DNA of 64,000 bases from Erythrophleum ivorense (GCA_026724425.1 JAIUCV010000397.1:62001-126000); one strand, 5' to 3'; positions 12,301 to 23,340 are shown, counted from the stretch's first letter. Notes: generated by a model not told the origin, from the letters alone. Translations and numbers: made by a program.

Positions 12301-15300
12301 TATTGAGTGCATTATGCAGTTTCTTAGTAATGTATTTACATGTTTTACTTTAATACATTTTTTTAATTTTAGTTATGCTTTAGATAATCACGTACTTTAA
12401 ATTTATACCTTTTAATTATTGAATAATTCAAACTATAATTTGATAATTGCATATTTTCCCTACAGTGCATGAAAGAATATATACACTGTTTGATTAGTAG
12501 TATATACTAAATGTGAAGTATCAAAGAAAGAAATCACATTGTGAGTGAAGATCTTATTAAGTTGATGATAATCTTACTTGTTGATAATATCACTATATAC
12601 TCGTTCTTAACTTGTTTCCTCATCATGAAGTTTCAAAAGATATCCTTCCTTTTTTATCCTAAATGTTCAGATATATCGAAGAAGAAGATTTACTCAGGTT
12701 CTTGAAGAGAGACGAAGTCTACATGATATTTCCTTTATTTGGAGGAGCAGTTGAAACTGGAAAAATTACAAAGTCTTCTTTTCGAAATTGGGTGGTGAGC
12801 TTTAATAATTAGCTTTTGAGTAATAGTAATTTTATAAAGATCTTAAGAGTTTGAATTTTCATCATTAGATGTACGCTGCAAAGTTTATTCAAAATTTTTA
12901 ATTAATATAGTGAGAATTTTAAAATTCATCTTGTGGTAAAAATTTAACATCTTGAGAGTTTAAGAGATAAAGATTTCAACAGAGTTAACCTTTGAGTAAT
13001 GCTAGCATGCATAGTTTTGCATTTATATTTCATAAAAATAAATAAATGAATAACATGGGGCTTCATCTTGTAAATCACTCCAAATAAATAAATAACACAG
13101 GACGTTCTTTTTCACATAGGCAAATTGAATCCAGGTTGTTACGGCAATATATTATTCGTTCTTATCAACTAACTAAATAAACTCATTTGAGTGAAAGAGT
13201 ACAATGTTTTGCTATATTAATAACCTAAGATAACTTATAATGATATCGAGTTAAAAAATGTAATTCCTCTGTTTTATTATAAATCGAATTATTAAAGTTA
13301 CATTTTAGTTATAATATTAATTGCTATTGTCATAATTTCTTCAGGAACATTTTTATAAAATTTAACTTGTTATCATTTAAAAATTAATTCTCATTCATTG
13401 TATGAGCTATACTCTATTTCATAGTATAAATTAATTTATTCATGTTGCGTGTGTGTGTGTGTGTGTGTGTGTGTATCAACAATGAAAACTCCATGTACTA
13501 TATGAGCCATCATATATAGTTTATGTTACGAATTGATTTTAGGATTAATTTGGTAATTAATAAGTATTAGCATGATCGCAGGTACATGCCTATATTGAGA
13601 GAAAAGCTTTGGCTCATTCCTTGAATGATACAAAGACGGCTGTTCATCAACTACACAAATTGGCAAGTGCAATTGTAGTTGTTATCATAACTGTGGTCTC
13701 TCTTTTGGTGATGGGTTTGGCCACAACTAAAGTCATCTTTGTGGTCACATCTCAACTATTGCTCGTGGGTTTCATGTTCCAAAATATGTGCAAAACTGTC
13801 TTTGAATCCATTATCTTTGTTTTCGTCATGCACCCTTTCGACGTCGGAGATCGCTGTGTCATTGATGGTACGCAGGTACGTACCGCATATAACTTTTTTA
13901 TTTTTGTAATTACGGTTTGAAATATACTCTTAGACTTTACATATAATGTATCATAAAACTTTTTTTTGTTTTTGTAATTACGGTTTGAAATATATTACTA
14001 GGGTTATTCTCTTCTGGAATGATGCGAAAGACACTCTCTCGTATTGGTTACGGAGAAATTTTCATTTACATGTAATATATCATATCTTTTATATGTTATT
14101 TAACAAAATAAAATCAAATTATATAAATAAGTTTTATATAATATTTTATTTATGTAATAATATTATAGTGAATAATGAAATATAAAATCTAATGACGTGA
14201 TTTTATTTTATTTTATTAAATAATATGTAAATGACATAATATATTATATACATCTAAAAAAAATTTTCGGCTGAGTACATTTAAGATTTTTTTTAATCTT
14301 AGAGTAATCATTTGAGGAATAACCTAGGTTATTAAAAGAAATATTATCTCTTTTAATTAGCTGAATAGTCCCCTTGGTTGGGTTCAAACCTGGATCCTTT
14401 GATCTTAAAAATGACTCCAAGTGAAAGTTTATTTATGTTTTCTTTTGATGATAGCTGTAGGGTGCTGTGGACCCACAAGATAAAAATGTTATTCCTTAAT
14501 TATCACGACCTCGTGATTTCTGTCTGGTTTTGCAGATGATTGTAGAAGAGATGAATATATTGTCAACAGTGTTCTTAAGATATGACAATGAGAAAATATA
14601 CTATCCCAATTCTGTTCTTCTCACGAAACCTATAAGCAATTTCAGAAGAAGCCCGGATATGGCTGACACTGTGGACTTCACAATTGATGCGTCTACCCCT
14701 GTGGACAATGTTACTGCCCTCAAGAAGGCTATACAAGCGTAAGGATTTGATGCTTTAATTGCTTGAAGAATATTGGTAAAAGTTATAACTTGGCTTAACT
14801 TACGGGGGAAAATAATACAGGAAGCATGAATTAGAGAAGTACCAGGAAAAGGATTTTAATCATTTCAATTTTTTTAAAATTAATAAATTAATTTCGAACA
14901 AAAATAAACATAACGTATATAAAATTTATTTGAATAATAAATCTCATAATATATATAGATTTTGCATACTTGTGTGTGTGTGTGTGTTTTTTTTAAAAAT
15001 TGATATTATTAATTTAAAAAAATTAAAAGATTTATTTCACTTGAGAAAATTATTATACAGTGTCCAAAAATATTCCATATGTTTAAAGGGTGTCACATCA
15101 CATCATAGTCCCAGCAAGTGCCATAGGCACTTATGTATGTGTATAATACTTAAAAAAAAGGTTAAAATAGAATTTTATTTTTTAGTTTTATTTAATTTAT
15201 TATTGTAAATTAATCTTTTAAATTTGAAACGTTTATAGATAATTTTTTAAGTTTTAAATTTTTCTTAAATTTTGATCCTTAACTATACTATATAAAATAT

Positions 15301-16925
15301 TTAAGAGATGAATTTGACACAAATTTAAAATATAAGAAATCATTTGAAAATGTTTTAAAATTGATAGGTCACTTTAAAATGATAAATAAAATTAAAGATG
15401 ATAATACTATTTTAATTCTAAAAAATTACTTAAAAGATCTAATAGTAAAAAAATTTCCCTGCCTTTCAAGAGGCTAATCTCACTCCATAAGCAGATAAGA
15501 TCCTTTGCAGTAATATATTTTACTGCACCATGTGAAGTGACACTTTTTAGATTTTTTTTATCAATTAAAAATGATGTAAGATATTTAAAAAATTATAATT
15601 GGGATGACGAAAAATTTTAACTGTGATACAAAAAAATTACACTTAAAAATTTTTTTATTGTATTATCTAATAGTAAAAAAATTTCCTTGCCTTTCAAGAG
15701 GCTAATCTCACTCCATAAGCAGATAAGATCCTTCGCAGTAATATATTTTACTGCACCATGTGAAGTAACACTTTTTAGATTTTTTTTATCAATTAAAAAT
15801 GATGTAGGATATCTAAAATTTGTAATTGGGAGGATAAAAATTTTAAACTATGAAAAATAATTATATTTTACACATTTTAATTATATAATACAATAAAAAA
15901 ATTTTAAGTGTACTTTTTTTATCACAGTTAAAATTTTTCATCATCCCAATTATAATTTTTTAAATATCTTACATCATTTTTTAATCCAAAAATAAATGCC
16001 TGAAACAGTAAAATAAGCTAATGTGGAGGATTGGCCTCCTCCATGACACTGCCCCTTTTTTTCTCCCTAGCTTTGCCTTTTGAATAACCACACTTTCATA
16101 ACATAAATCGTCTTGTTTTTTTGAGAAGATTGATAATTTTAACTCTCAATCTTATTTAAAATAGAGGTGTTTTGCGTATTGTCTAAAAAATAAGATTCTT
16201 TTTATATTTTAAAATTAATGTATGAAAATTTTCATTTAACCTTTGTTTGAGAGTGTAACATAAATTATTCCCCCAAAAAAAAAATACAACAGATAGTTAA
16301 AATAGCATTTTTAAAATAGGGTAGGTTGGCTTGTCATTGGCAATAATTTTCTTTTTTTTTTTTGGTATATATAAAAACTATGACGAGGTTTGAAGTTTGA
16401 ACTTGGAACTCGTTTTAGGTAAATATATACTTGCAATGCATTAATTTGATATTTGTCACCCACATGTTAGCTAAATTATTACCAAATGAGCTATAATACA
16501 ATTTCTAAAATAAATAAATGTTGACAAATAAAGGAGAGTATGAATAAATAGATACACAATTTTATTTTATCTATTTATTTATTTATTTTGGTGTTTTGTT
16601 CCTCCGTTTGAAAATGCGAAGTGGAATTTTGACATTGTATGCTATGAAATGCAGGTACATTGAGAGCAAACCCAAGTACTGGAGCCCAAAACACACAGTT
16701 ATTGTGAAGGAAATAGAGAATCTGGACAAGATGAAGATGTGTCTATGCGTTCAACACACCATAAACCATCAAAACTTTGCTGAGAGGAACGGTAGACGAT
16801 CAGAGCTATTGTTGGAACTGAAGAAGATCCTTGAGAACCTTGGCATTAAGTATCGTCTTCTTCCTCAAGAAGTACATCTCACACAAGTTAACTTGAGAAA
16901 TGGAGTCTTCCCACTTTCATCTTGA
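6306..16925 (+). CDS. MSL10-like: Mechanosensitive channel of small conductance-like protein (MSL10-like), five exons
   Basis: Exons: 6306-7561, 12671-12794, 13582-13875, 14536-14738 and 16655-16925, all with GT..AG introns and compatible phases, giving 715 residues; Arabidopsis MSL10 is of similar length (about 730). The acidic, charged cytosolic N-terminus (residues 1-138) is followed by four hydrophobic segments at about 142-160, 174-198, 222-238 and 252-275, a soluble loop, then two more at about 488-506 and 510-530. The MscS pore/beta-domain signature follows (HPFDVGDR at 544-551, then EEMN, NEKIYYPNS and KPISN). Family knowledge: MSL4-10 proteins are plasma-membrane MscS homologues that open under membrane tension and pass anions. 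The start at 6306 is preferred because MEFQKLDSPK opens an N-terminus like that of MSL10 (VVIN motif) and because the ATG at 6159 lies too close to the TATA box; using 6159 would add 49 residues. The gene spans 10.6 kb because of a 5.1-kb first intron. No frame break is seen, so it looks functional. Confidence 0.93.
10130..10480 (+). mobile_element. LINE (non-LTR retrotransposon) relic, zf-RVT region
   Basis: From 10256 the frame reads CPVCLEEPETIEHLLSHCER, then a stop codon where a tryptophan is usual, then MTWF. This is the Cys-Cys-His-Cys zinc-binding domain that sits behind the reverse transcriptase of plant L1-type LINEs (Pfam zf-RVT). Upstream sequence is frame-shifted and nothing upstream is recognisable as a full reverse transcriptase, so it is a dead 3' fragment. 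It lies in the same orientation as the host gene, within intron 1. Confidence 0.75.
10680..10850. mobile_element. Possible small AT-rich inverted-repeat element
   Basis: The left edge GGTTGTGTTTGGTATGCC and the right edge read backwards, GGTCCGTTTGGCAGTCATC, form an imperfect inverted repeat. The interior (AATGCCACTGATGAAAATG) recurs in a related form at about 30005-30240 (AATGCCATTGATGAGAATG). No convincing target-site duplication was found, so superfamily is not assigned. Confidence 0.4.
13449..13474. repeat. (GT)13 microsatellite
   Basis: Thirteen uninterrupted GT units lie in intron 2 of the MSL gene. A shorter TG run is at 14971-14987 in intron 4. Confidence 0.95.
15438..15985. repeat. 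Nested direct and inverted repeat in MSL intron 4
   Basis: A 228-bp block beginning TCTAATAGTAAAAAAATTTC at 15438 is repeated from 15666, the second copy being truncated and diverging after about 15845. The last ~100 bp of the first block (15564-15665) are present again as a nearly perfect inverted copy at 15886-15985, with only a handful of mismatches. The whole is therefore a potential hairpin with ~100-bp arms and a ~220-bp loop, transcribed within intron 4. No terminal duplication identifying a transposon superfamily was found. Confidence 0.8.
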
Positions 16926-17752
16926 TAAGAGATATATGTTTCATATTATATAGTGTATAGGAAGGGGAAAATGATATTAATTATATGGTTTTAGAATTCC
17001 AACACAGGGTGCATAATAGACTTCATTTGTCCCATGACACTGATCAAAGCGCATGTGAGTGCTTAAGTTTGTTATGCTATATTATAATACTTTGGTGCAA
17101 TACTTATATTTAAATATGAAAGGCCATCGATTTAAAATAGTTATTTTCTTTAAGAAAGCTGTATGTACAAGTAGAGATTTATACATCAGGACTTAAATTA
17201 TGATTGTGGTTGCGAATGTGGTTGCATTGTGGCCTTATTTATATTTTCTCCCTATATCTCTTATCTTTCCCATTGCTTTGGAAGACCTTAGTTCTCTAAT
17301 TCCAAAGAAAGAGAACAAAGGATTATTAAAGGGTGTAAGTGATAGCTCTTTGTAATAACATATGTGGAACACTTAGCCGAGAAGTTTATAGAGCATACTA
17401 AGTGTCAAAAGTTCAAAAGAAATATGTATTACAAATAAATAGATAATTTAACTTTAAACAACAATAACTTTTAATTTGATAAGAGTTTTAGGACGTATTA
17501 TATATTTATAAAAAAATTCTTTTAGAACCCATTGTCATCCCAACTCGGGTCAACTCACTTGAGGTCCTTCTGAGCTTAAATGACTTCGTTTTCATGTGTT
17601 TCGAAATTGTTTTAATATTTTTTAACCATTTTTTAATATTTTTCTTAATATTTATTTATTTTTCAAACACTAATTAAGGAATATATAAATACTTTTTGTT
17701 TAATTTTTGCGCCAATTCTTCGCTCTCTATTTGTTGTTTACTTTTTCTTTTG

Positions 17753-17760
17753 CCACGTGG
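17753..17760. promoter_or_regulatory. Palindromic G-box-like CCACGTGG in copy A
   Basis: CCACGTGG lies 33 bp before a short reading frame; the CACGTG core is kept in copy B at 20094-20099 at the same distance. G-boxes bind bZIP and bHLH factors, but activity here is only a possibility. Confidence 0.35.
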
Positions 17761-17792
17761 CTTTGCGACGTGAAGAAGCTTGTATTTCGAGG

Positions 17793-17903
17793 ATGGCGCC
17801 TCCAAAGACTACCTTATTATCAATTCCTTTCATGGTTAATTCTGCCACCATTACTGCTATTTCTACAAGGCAATTACTCTCACTTCCCGTCTTTACTTAC
17901 TGA
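17793..17903 (+). pseudogene. Short conserved reading frame, copy A (36 aa), unrecognised
   Basis: It starts MAPPKTTLLSIPFMVNSA and ends LPVFTY. The frame is rich in Ser, Thr and Leu without acidic residues, which resembles a targeting peptide, but that is a loose resemblance. The paralogue at 20133 keeps the frame despite a three-base deletion and several substitutions, then reads a few residues further. A second small frame (18004-18099) begins MDSASSAVSSLSIISDVSVK, ends before a GTATAT that could be a splice donor, and also recurs in copy B near 20338. Together they look like decayed 5' exons of a captured or duplicated gene. I do not recognise the parent. Confidence 0.3.
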
Positions 17904-18120
17904 ATGCTAACTTGTAACTAACAACCTTACGTGCTTATATTACATGACATAGTAAGAATATTTATTTGACATCTTTCTAATCCTTCTTTGCTGTTCTTTT
18001 TCTATGGATTCAGCTTCCTCTGCAGTTTCCTCTTTGTCAATTATTTCAGATGTATCAGTGAAGGTATATAAATTTTTTTTTTGGGTGACGACAGTTTAGT
18101 GTTGTTAAAAGAAGGCCGTC

Positions 18121-18300
18121 AAAATTGCATGGAGTTCGGGAGGCTTTTGCAAGTTTATGAAGCTGTTTTGGGGCAAAAGATGATAAATGATGGAGTTTGG
18201 AAAAGAGTTGAGGGGTCAGGAGAGGTCACCTGACAAAACAAGGAAGGAGGTTCTGATGAAGGTGGTGGCTCAGTCGATCCCAAACTGTTTAGAGTAAAGT
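18121..18300 (+). mobile_element. LINE reverse-transcriptase relic, copy A
   Basis: Translated pieces read LLQVYEAVLGQKMIND, then VWKRVEG, then after a frameshift RKEVLMKVVAQSIPN. These match the order of LINE reverse-transcriptase motifs (YExxSGQKxN, VWxRLxxW and KEVLIKxVxQAIPTY) in plant L1-type elements. Intervening segments are deleted and two frames are needed, so it is non-functional. Confidence 0.65.
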
Positions 18301-18895
18301 ATAGGAAATTGTTTTGGGTTTTGTTGAAATTGTAGAATTTTTTTTTATTTTTAAAATATATTTTAGTCTAATTTTAAATAATTTTTTAATTAAAATATCT
18401 TCTATTAACTAATTTTAAATTGAGTAAATTATATATATTTTTTCACTATTTTTAAAATATATATAATTTTTTTATAAAACTAAAAGTTATCTTAAATTTT
18501 AGTACTTAAAAATTTGTATATTAAAATATCTTTTATTAACCTAAATATATGTTTCTTATTTAAAAAATTAAAAAAATATTTTCGTCATAGAATTTAAATT
18601 TAGACTAAATTATGAGAGAATTTTTTATTTTAGGAAAAGTTTATATATATCTTAAAAATAAAGGAAGATTTATGTAATTTCAATAAAATTTAAAAAAATT
18701 TGTGTAATTTACTCTTTTAAATTTAAATTAATGAAAGATATTTTAATAAAAAAATTTTAAATTGATCTACAATATAATATAATTTTTTATGTTAAAAAAA
18801 TTTCATATATATTTTAAAGATAAAAAATCCATATAATTTTAATAAAATTCAAAATAAAAGTCGTATAATTTATTTAACTATTTCCAAGTTGTTTC
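18300..18895. mobile_element. Fold-back (inverted-repeat) AT-rich element, copy A
   Basis: The left part (TAAA..TATA, then TTTTAAAATATATTTTAGTC) and the right part (TTTTAAAGATAAAAAATCC, then ATAATTTAATAAAATT-like sequence ending near ATAATTTATTTAACTA) are inverted relatives. Members of the same family are at 20636-21250 and 38024-38415, and a partial one is near 36630-36780. No target-site duplication is clear. Confidence 0.45.
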
Positions 18896-20132
18896 CCTTT
18901 TTCCGAAACATTTGTGCTAGGAGCTCGCATTTGACGGCCAAGTTTTCGAAGAATGAGAACACAAACAGGTCTAAAACTCACTTGATAAATTTGGTGGATT
19001 CAACTTTAAAAAAAAAAAAAAGCTAACACTTAAAATTAAAAAAAAAAAGAGTAATCATATCGATAAGAACAATAACTCAAAATCTTACTTATATATATAT
19101 TGATATTAATTAGTCTTTTCAAAAGCGTTCGGAGGCCGATGGTTTAGAGACAGCATGAATCTGAGTAACAAATAGTAAAATGTAGGTTTGATTGGGAATA
19201 CGCGCGCATACACATGAACACTAAATGCAAAACTACCATGTATGCAGTGCATTATATGTATTTCCATGTATAATTTTAAACTAGTTGTGATTATAAGGTA
19301 AAACGTAAATCTCATTACACGAGTTAGCGGTAGTAGTAGTAAAAATAATTATGAAACTCTTTATCTTTTTTTTTTTAAGGGGCCAACATAACTCTTACAT
19401 TATAATACTTTGGTGCAATAATTATATTTAGATGTGAAAGGCCATCGATTTAAAATAGTTATTTTCTTTAAGAAAGCTGTATGTACAAGTAGAGATTTAT
19501 ACATCAAAACTTAAATTATGATCGCCGTTTTCCAATGTGGTTGCATTGCGCCGTTATTTAAATTTTCTCCCTATATCTCTTTCACATTGCTGTGAAAGAC
19601 CTTCTCTGATTTCAAAGAAAGAGAACAAAGGATTATTAAAGGGTGTAAGTGATAGCTCTTTGTAATAACATACGTGGAACACTTAGCCAAGAAGTTCATA
19701 GAGCATACTAAGCGTCAAAAGTTCAAAAGAAATATGTATTACAAATAAATAGATAATTTAACTTTAAACAACAATAACTTTTAATTTGATAAGAGTTTTA
19801 GGACTTATTATATATATATAAAAAAATTCTTTTAGAACCCGTTGTCATCCCAACTCGGGTCAACTCACTTGAGGTCCTTTTGAGCTTAAATTACTTCGTT
19901 TTCATGTGTTTCGAAATTGTTTTAATATTTTTTTCCTTTTTTTAAAATATTTTTCTTATTTTTATTTATTTATAAAACACTAATTAAGGCGAATATATAA
20001 ATACTTTTTGTTTAATTTTTACGCCAATTCTTCGTATACGGATCAAAGTGGCAAATTTTGATCTCTCTATTTGTTGTTTACTTTTTCTTTTTTCACGTGG
20101 CTTTGCGACGTGAACAAGCTTGTATTTCGAGG

Positions 20133-20258
20133 ATGGCGCCTCAAACAACTACCTTATTATCAATTCCTTTCATGGTTAATTCTGCCACCACTGCTATTTC
20201 CACAAGGCAATTACTCTCACTTCCTGTCTTTACTAACCGAATGCTAACTTGTAACTAA
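20133..20258 (+). pseudogene. Short conserved reading frame, copy B (41 aa), unrecognised
   Basis: It starts MAPQTTTLLSIPFMVNSA, continues TAISTRQLLSLPVFTN and ends RMLTCN. It is the paralogue of 17793-17903. An upstream in-frame ATG at 20058 exists, but in copy A the matching region is not open in that way, so the ATG at 20133, which both copies share, is the more plausible start. Function and parent gene are unknown. Confidence 0.3.
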
Positions 20259-20455
20259 CAACCTTACGTGCTTATTACATGACATAGTAAGAATATTTAT
20301 TTGACATCTTTCTAATCCTTCTTTGCTGTTCTCTGTCTATGGCTTCAGCTTCCTCTGCAGTTTCCTCTTCGTCAATTATTTCAGATGTATCAGTGAAGGT
20401 ATATAATTTTTTTTCTTTGGTGACGACAGTTTAGTGTTGTTAAAAGAAGGCCGTC

Positions 20456-20640
20456 AAAATTGCATATAGTTCGGGAGGCTTTTGCAAGTTTATGAAGCAG
20501 ATTTAGGGCAAAAGATGATAAATGATGAAGTTTGGGAAAGAGTTGAGGGGTCAGGAGAGGTCACTTGCCAAAGCATGGAAGGAGGTTTTGATGAAGGTGG
20601 TGGCTCAATCGATCCCAAACTATTTAGAGTAAATTATAGG
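20456..20640 (+). mobile_element. LINE reverse-transcriptase relic, copy B
   Basis: The frame RSLAKAWKEVLMKVVAQSIPN is closer to the LINE consensus (LSKAGKEVLIKAVAQAIPTY) than copy A, where the SLAKAW part reads SPDKTR. Upstream pieces LLQVYEA and VWERVEG are in a different frame. The relic was therefore already present before the 2.3-kb duplication and has decayed separately since. Confidence 0.65.
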
Positions 20641-21250
20641 AAATTGTTTTGAGTTTCATCGAAATTATTAAAAAAACTTATTTTTATTTCTAAAATATAT
20701 TTAATCTAATTTTAAATATTTTTATTAAAATATCTTCTATTAACTAATTTTAAATTGAATAAATTATATAGATTTTATTCTAATTTTGACTGAAACTATA
20801 TAAACTCCTCTAATATTTTTAAAATATACATAAATTTTTCATAAAATTAAAAGTTATCTTAAACTTTAGTCTAATTTAAAATTTTTTTATATTAAAATAC
20901 CTTTCATTAATATAAATATATATTTTTTATTTAAGAAATTAAATGGTCATAACATTTAAAATTAAACTAAATTATAAGGTAATTTTTTTGTTTCAAGGAA
21001 AATTTGTATATATTTTGAAAATAAAAAAAAACTTATGCAATTTCAACAAAATTCAGAAAAAATATGTATAATTTACTCTTTTAAGTTTAAGTTAATAAAG
21101 AATATTTTAATAAAAAAATGTTCAATTGATCTAAAATATAATAAATTTTTTATTTCAAGAAAATTCTTTATATATTTTAAAAATAAAAAAGACCTATATA
21201 ATTTTAATAAAATTAAAAAAATTGTATAATTTACTTAACTATTTACAAGT
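20636..21250. mobile_element. Fold-back AT-rich element, copy B
   Basis: Counterpart of 18300-18895. The left arm AGTAAATTATAGGAAATTG and the right arm, read backwards, AAGTAAATTATACAATTTTT are imperfect inverted repeats; both run into TTTTTAAAATATA-type sequence. Confidence 0.45.
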
Positions 21251-21610
21251 TGTTTCCTTCTCTCGAAACATTTGTGCTAGGAACTTGCATTTGATGGCCA
21301 AGTTTTCGAAGGAGAACACAAATAGGTTTTAAACTCACTCCTTAAATTAGGAGAATCTAGTGGTGTCGCCACCAAAATTTGGTGGATTCCACTAAAAAAA
21401 ATAACTAACACATACCAAAAAAAAGAGTAATCATATCAATTGTAGGTTAAGAACAATAACTCAAAATCTTACTTATTTATATATTGATATTAATTAGTCT
21501 TTTCAAAAGCGTTTGGTGGCCGATGGTTTAGGGATAGTATGAATCTGAGTAACTAAAAATAAAATGTAGGTTTGATTGATAATACGCGCGCGCATACACA
21601 TAAATACTAA

Positions 21611-22115
21611 CCCCTTATTTGGTTTGAGGGGAGGGGAAGGGAGGGATTTTCCTCCCCTCCCCTTGTTTGGTTTGTATTTTTAGGGGGGAGGAGAGGAAAA
21701 ATTTCATTGAACTTTCCCTCCCCTCCCCCTCCCCTCCAATTTGGGGGGATTGGGAGGGAAAGTTACATTTTGGACTAAAATACTCTTATATTTATTTATT
21801 TATTTTTATTTATTTATAAATGTTTTAAATAATTATAATTATAAATAATTTCTAATATTTATTTAATTTGGTAATAAAAATATTAAATTTTTAAAAATAA
21901 AAAAATAATTAATTATATTATTATTACTTTTAAAACATGCAAGGGTAAAATAGTCTACATATTAGTATTTTCCCTCCCTTCCCCTCCTGAACCAAATAAT
22001 ATATCATTAAAATCCCTCCCTTTTCCTCCATTAAAATCCCTCCCCTCCCCTCCCCTCCCCTCCATTAAAATCCCTCCCCTCCCCTCCCCTCCCCTCAGTT
22101 GAACCAAACATAGCC
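21611..22115. mobile_element. Tourist-type (PIF/Harbinger) MITE
   Basis: The 505-bp element starts CCCCTTATTTGGTTTGAGGG and ends, read backwards, GGCTATGTTTGGTTCAACTG, followed by G/C-rich runs of GGGGA / TCCCC repeats on both sides. It is flanked by TAA (21608-21610 and 22116-22118; CTAA if one more base is counted). The paralogous copy A has the uninterrupted site near 19229-19236 (ACACTAAATGC), which proves insertion and dates it after the 2.3-kb duplication. A TAA target and a GGxxxTGTTTGGTT end are typical of PIF/Harbinger MITEs. Confidence 0.85.
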
Positions 22116-22170
22116 TAAATGCAAAATTACCATGTGTCCGGTGCATTATATGTATTACCATGTATAATAT

Positions 22171-22755
22171 TAAACTAATCATGATTATGGGGTAAAACGA
22201 AAACATCTCATTACACGAGTTAACCGTAGTAGTAGCAGTAATAATTATAGAACTCTTTATCCTTTTTAGTTTTTGGGCCACTATAACTCTTACTCTCTAA
22301 TGCGGGATACATCAAAAGTTAATTTTAAATGATGAGAATCTCAAAATGCATCAATGATGAGTCAACTAGAACTTTTGAGATATCAAGCCCTTTGTAGATG
22401 GATATTTAACTACTCTCTGATCTGGTACTGACCTCGCAAGGCTCCTTGCATGGCATCCCAACCCCAAAACAAGGGATATATTTATTTAGATAGACTCAAG
22501 TCTATGAAATATATACGTCAAGTTAATCGTAAAAGGATAAGTAAACATAAGTTTAACTAAAATATATGTATAACCCGTCAGATTTAACTAAATAATTTTC
22601 AAAGTGCACAGCTTACATACACATCAGAAGCAATTAGATCCCCTTCATGCAGCAGCTTCTAAATGTGGACAGCCACTGAACAATTGCACTGCAGGGGGCC
22701 TCAGACAAACCAAACCCACGAATTGACAAATTTGTCAGCTTTTACAAGGAACTTA
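22171..22755. repeat. 585-bp tandem duplication, first unit
   Basis: The unit starts TAAACTAATCATGATTATGG and ends AAGGAACTTA. Reading base by base I found no difference from the next unit. It carries the last ~125 bp of copy B plus unrelated sequence with no recognisable gene. Confidence 0.95.
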
Positions 22756-23340
22756 TAAACTAATCATGATTATGGGGTAAAACGAAAACATCTCATTACA
22801 CGAGTTAACCGTAGTAGTAGCAGTAATAATTATAGAACTCTTTATCCTTTTTAGTTTTTGGGCCACTATAACTCTTACTCTCTAATGCGGGATACATCAA
22901 AAGTTAATTTTAAATGATGAGAATCTCAAAATGCATCAATGATGAGTCAACTAGAACTTTTGAGATATCAAGCCCTTTGTAGATGGATATTTAACTACTC
23001 TCTGATCTGGTACTGACCTCGCAAGGCTCCTTGCATGGCATCCCAACCCCAAAACAAGGGATATATTTATTTAGATAGACTCAAGTCTATGAAATATATA
23101 CGTCAAGTTAATCGTAAAAGGATAAGTAAACATAAGTTTAACTAAAATATATGTATAACCCGTCAGATTTAACTAAATAATTTTCAAAGTGCACAGCTTA
23201 CATACACATCAGAAGCAATTAGATCCCCTTCATGCAGCAGCTTCTAAATGTGGACAGCCACTGAACAATTGCACTGCAGGGGGCCTCAGACAAACCAAAC
23301 CCACGAATTGACAAATTTGTCAGCTTTTACAAGGAACTTA
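22756..23340. repeat. 585-bp tandem duplication, second unit
   Basis: Same length and, by eye, same sequence as 22171-22755. Its last bases AACTTA are the first six bases of the 9-bp target-site duplication of the neighbouring MITE, so the duplication edge is three bases from the transposon end. Confidence 0.95.

Larger units (their letters stand above)
7562..12670 (+). other. Intron 1 of the MSL gene, transposon-rich
   Basis: The donor AA|GTACGT and the acceptor TTCAG|ATATATCG join exon 1 to exon 2 so that a lysine codon is split and YIEEEDLLRF follows, matching the family. The 5109-bp intron holds a LINE relic (about 10130-10480), AT-rich stretches resembling small transposons (8880-9065, 9820-9960, 10680-10850), and TA microsatellites at 8022-8041 and 11911-11934. 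No other gene was seen inside it. Confidence 0.85.
17081..19398. repeat. Tandem segmental duplication, copy A (~2.3 kb)
   Basis: Sequence from ATTATAATACTTTGGTGCAA at 17081 onward is repeated from 19399 with about 90% or better identity by eye over most of the length, offset 2318 bp at the start. The two copies share a short reading frame, a LINE scrap, a fold-back element and a closing block containing TTACACGAGTTA. Copy A starts about 155 bp behind the MSL stop codon. Confidence 0.9.
19399..22297. repeat. Tandem segmental duplication, copy B
   Basis: This is the second copy of 17081-19398, longer mainly because a 505-bp MITE (21611-22115) sits in it. It begins ATTATAATACTTTGGTGCAA and ends in a block containing TTACACGAGTTA and ACTATAACTCTTACT. 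Its last ~125 bp fall inside a younger 585-bp tandem duplication, giving the order of events: 2.3-kb duplication first, 585-bp duplication later. Confidence 0.9.

Noticed and set aside
14375..14400. GGGTTCAAACC resembles the B box of a tRNA gene
   Set aside because: No A box, acceptor stem or anticodon arm can be built around it; it is within MSL intron 3.
22430..22480. Minus-strand frame GWDAMQGALRGQYQIRE in the 585-bp unit looked like an exon
   Set aside because: It is about 17 codons only, has no good splice acceptor, and nothing similar lies nearby; too short to support.
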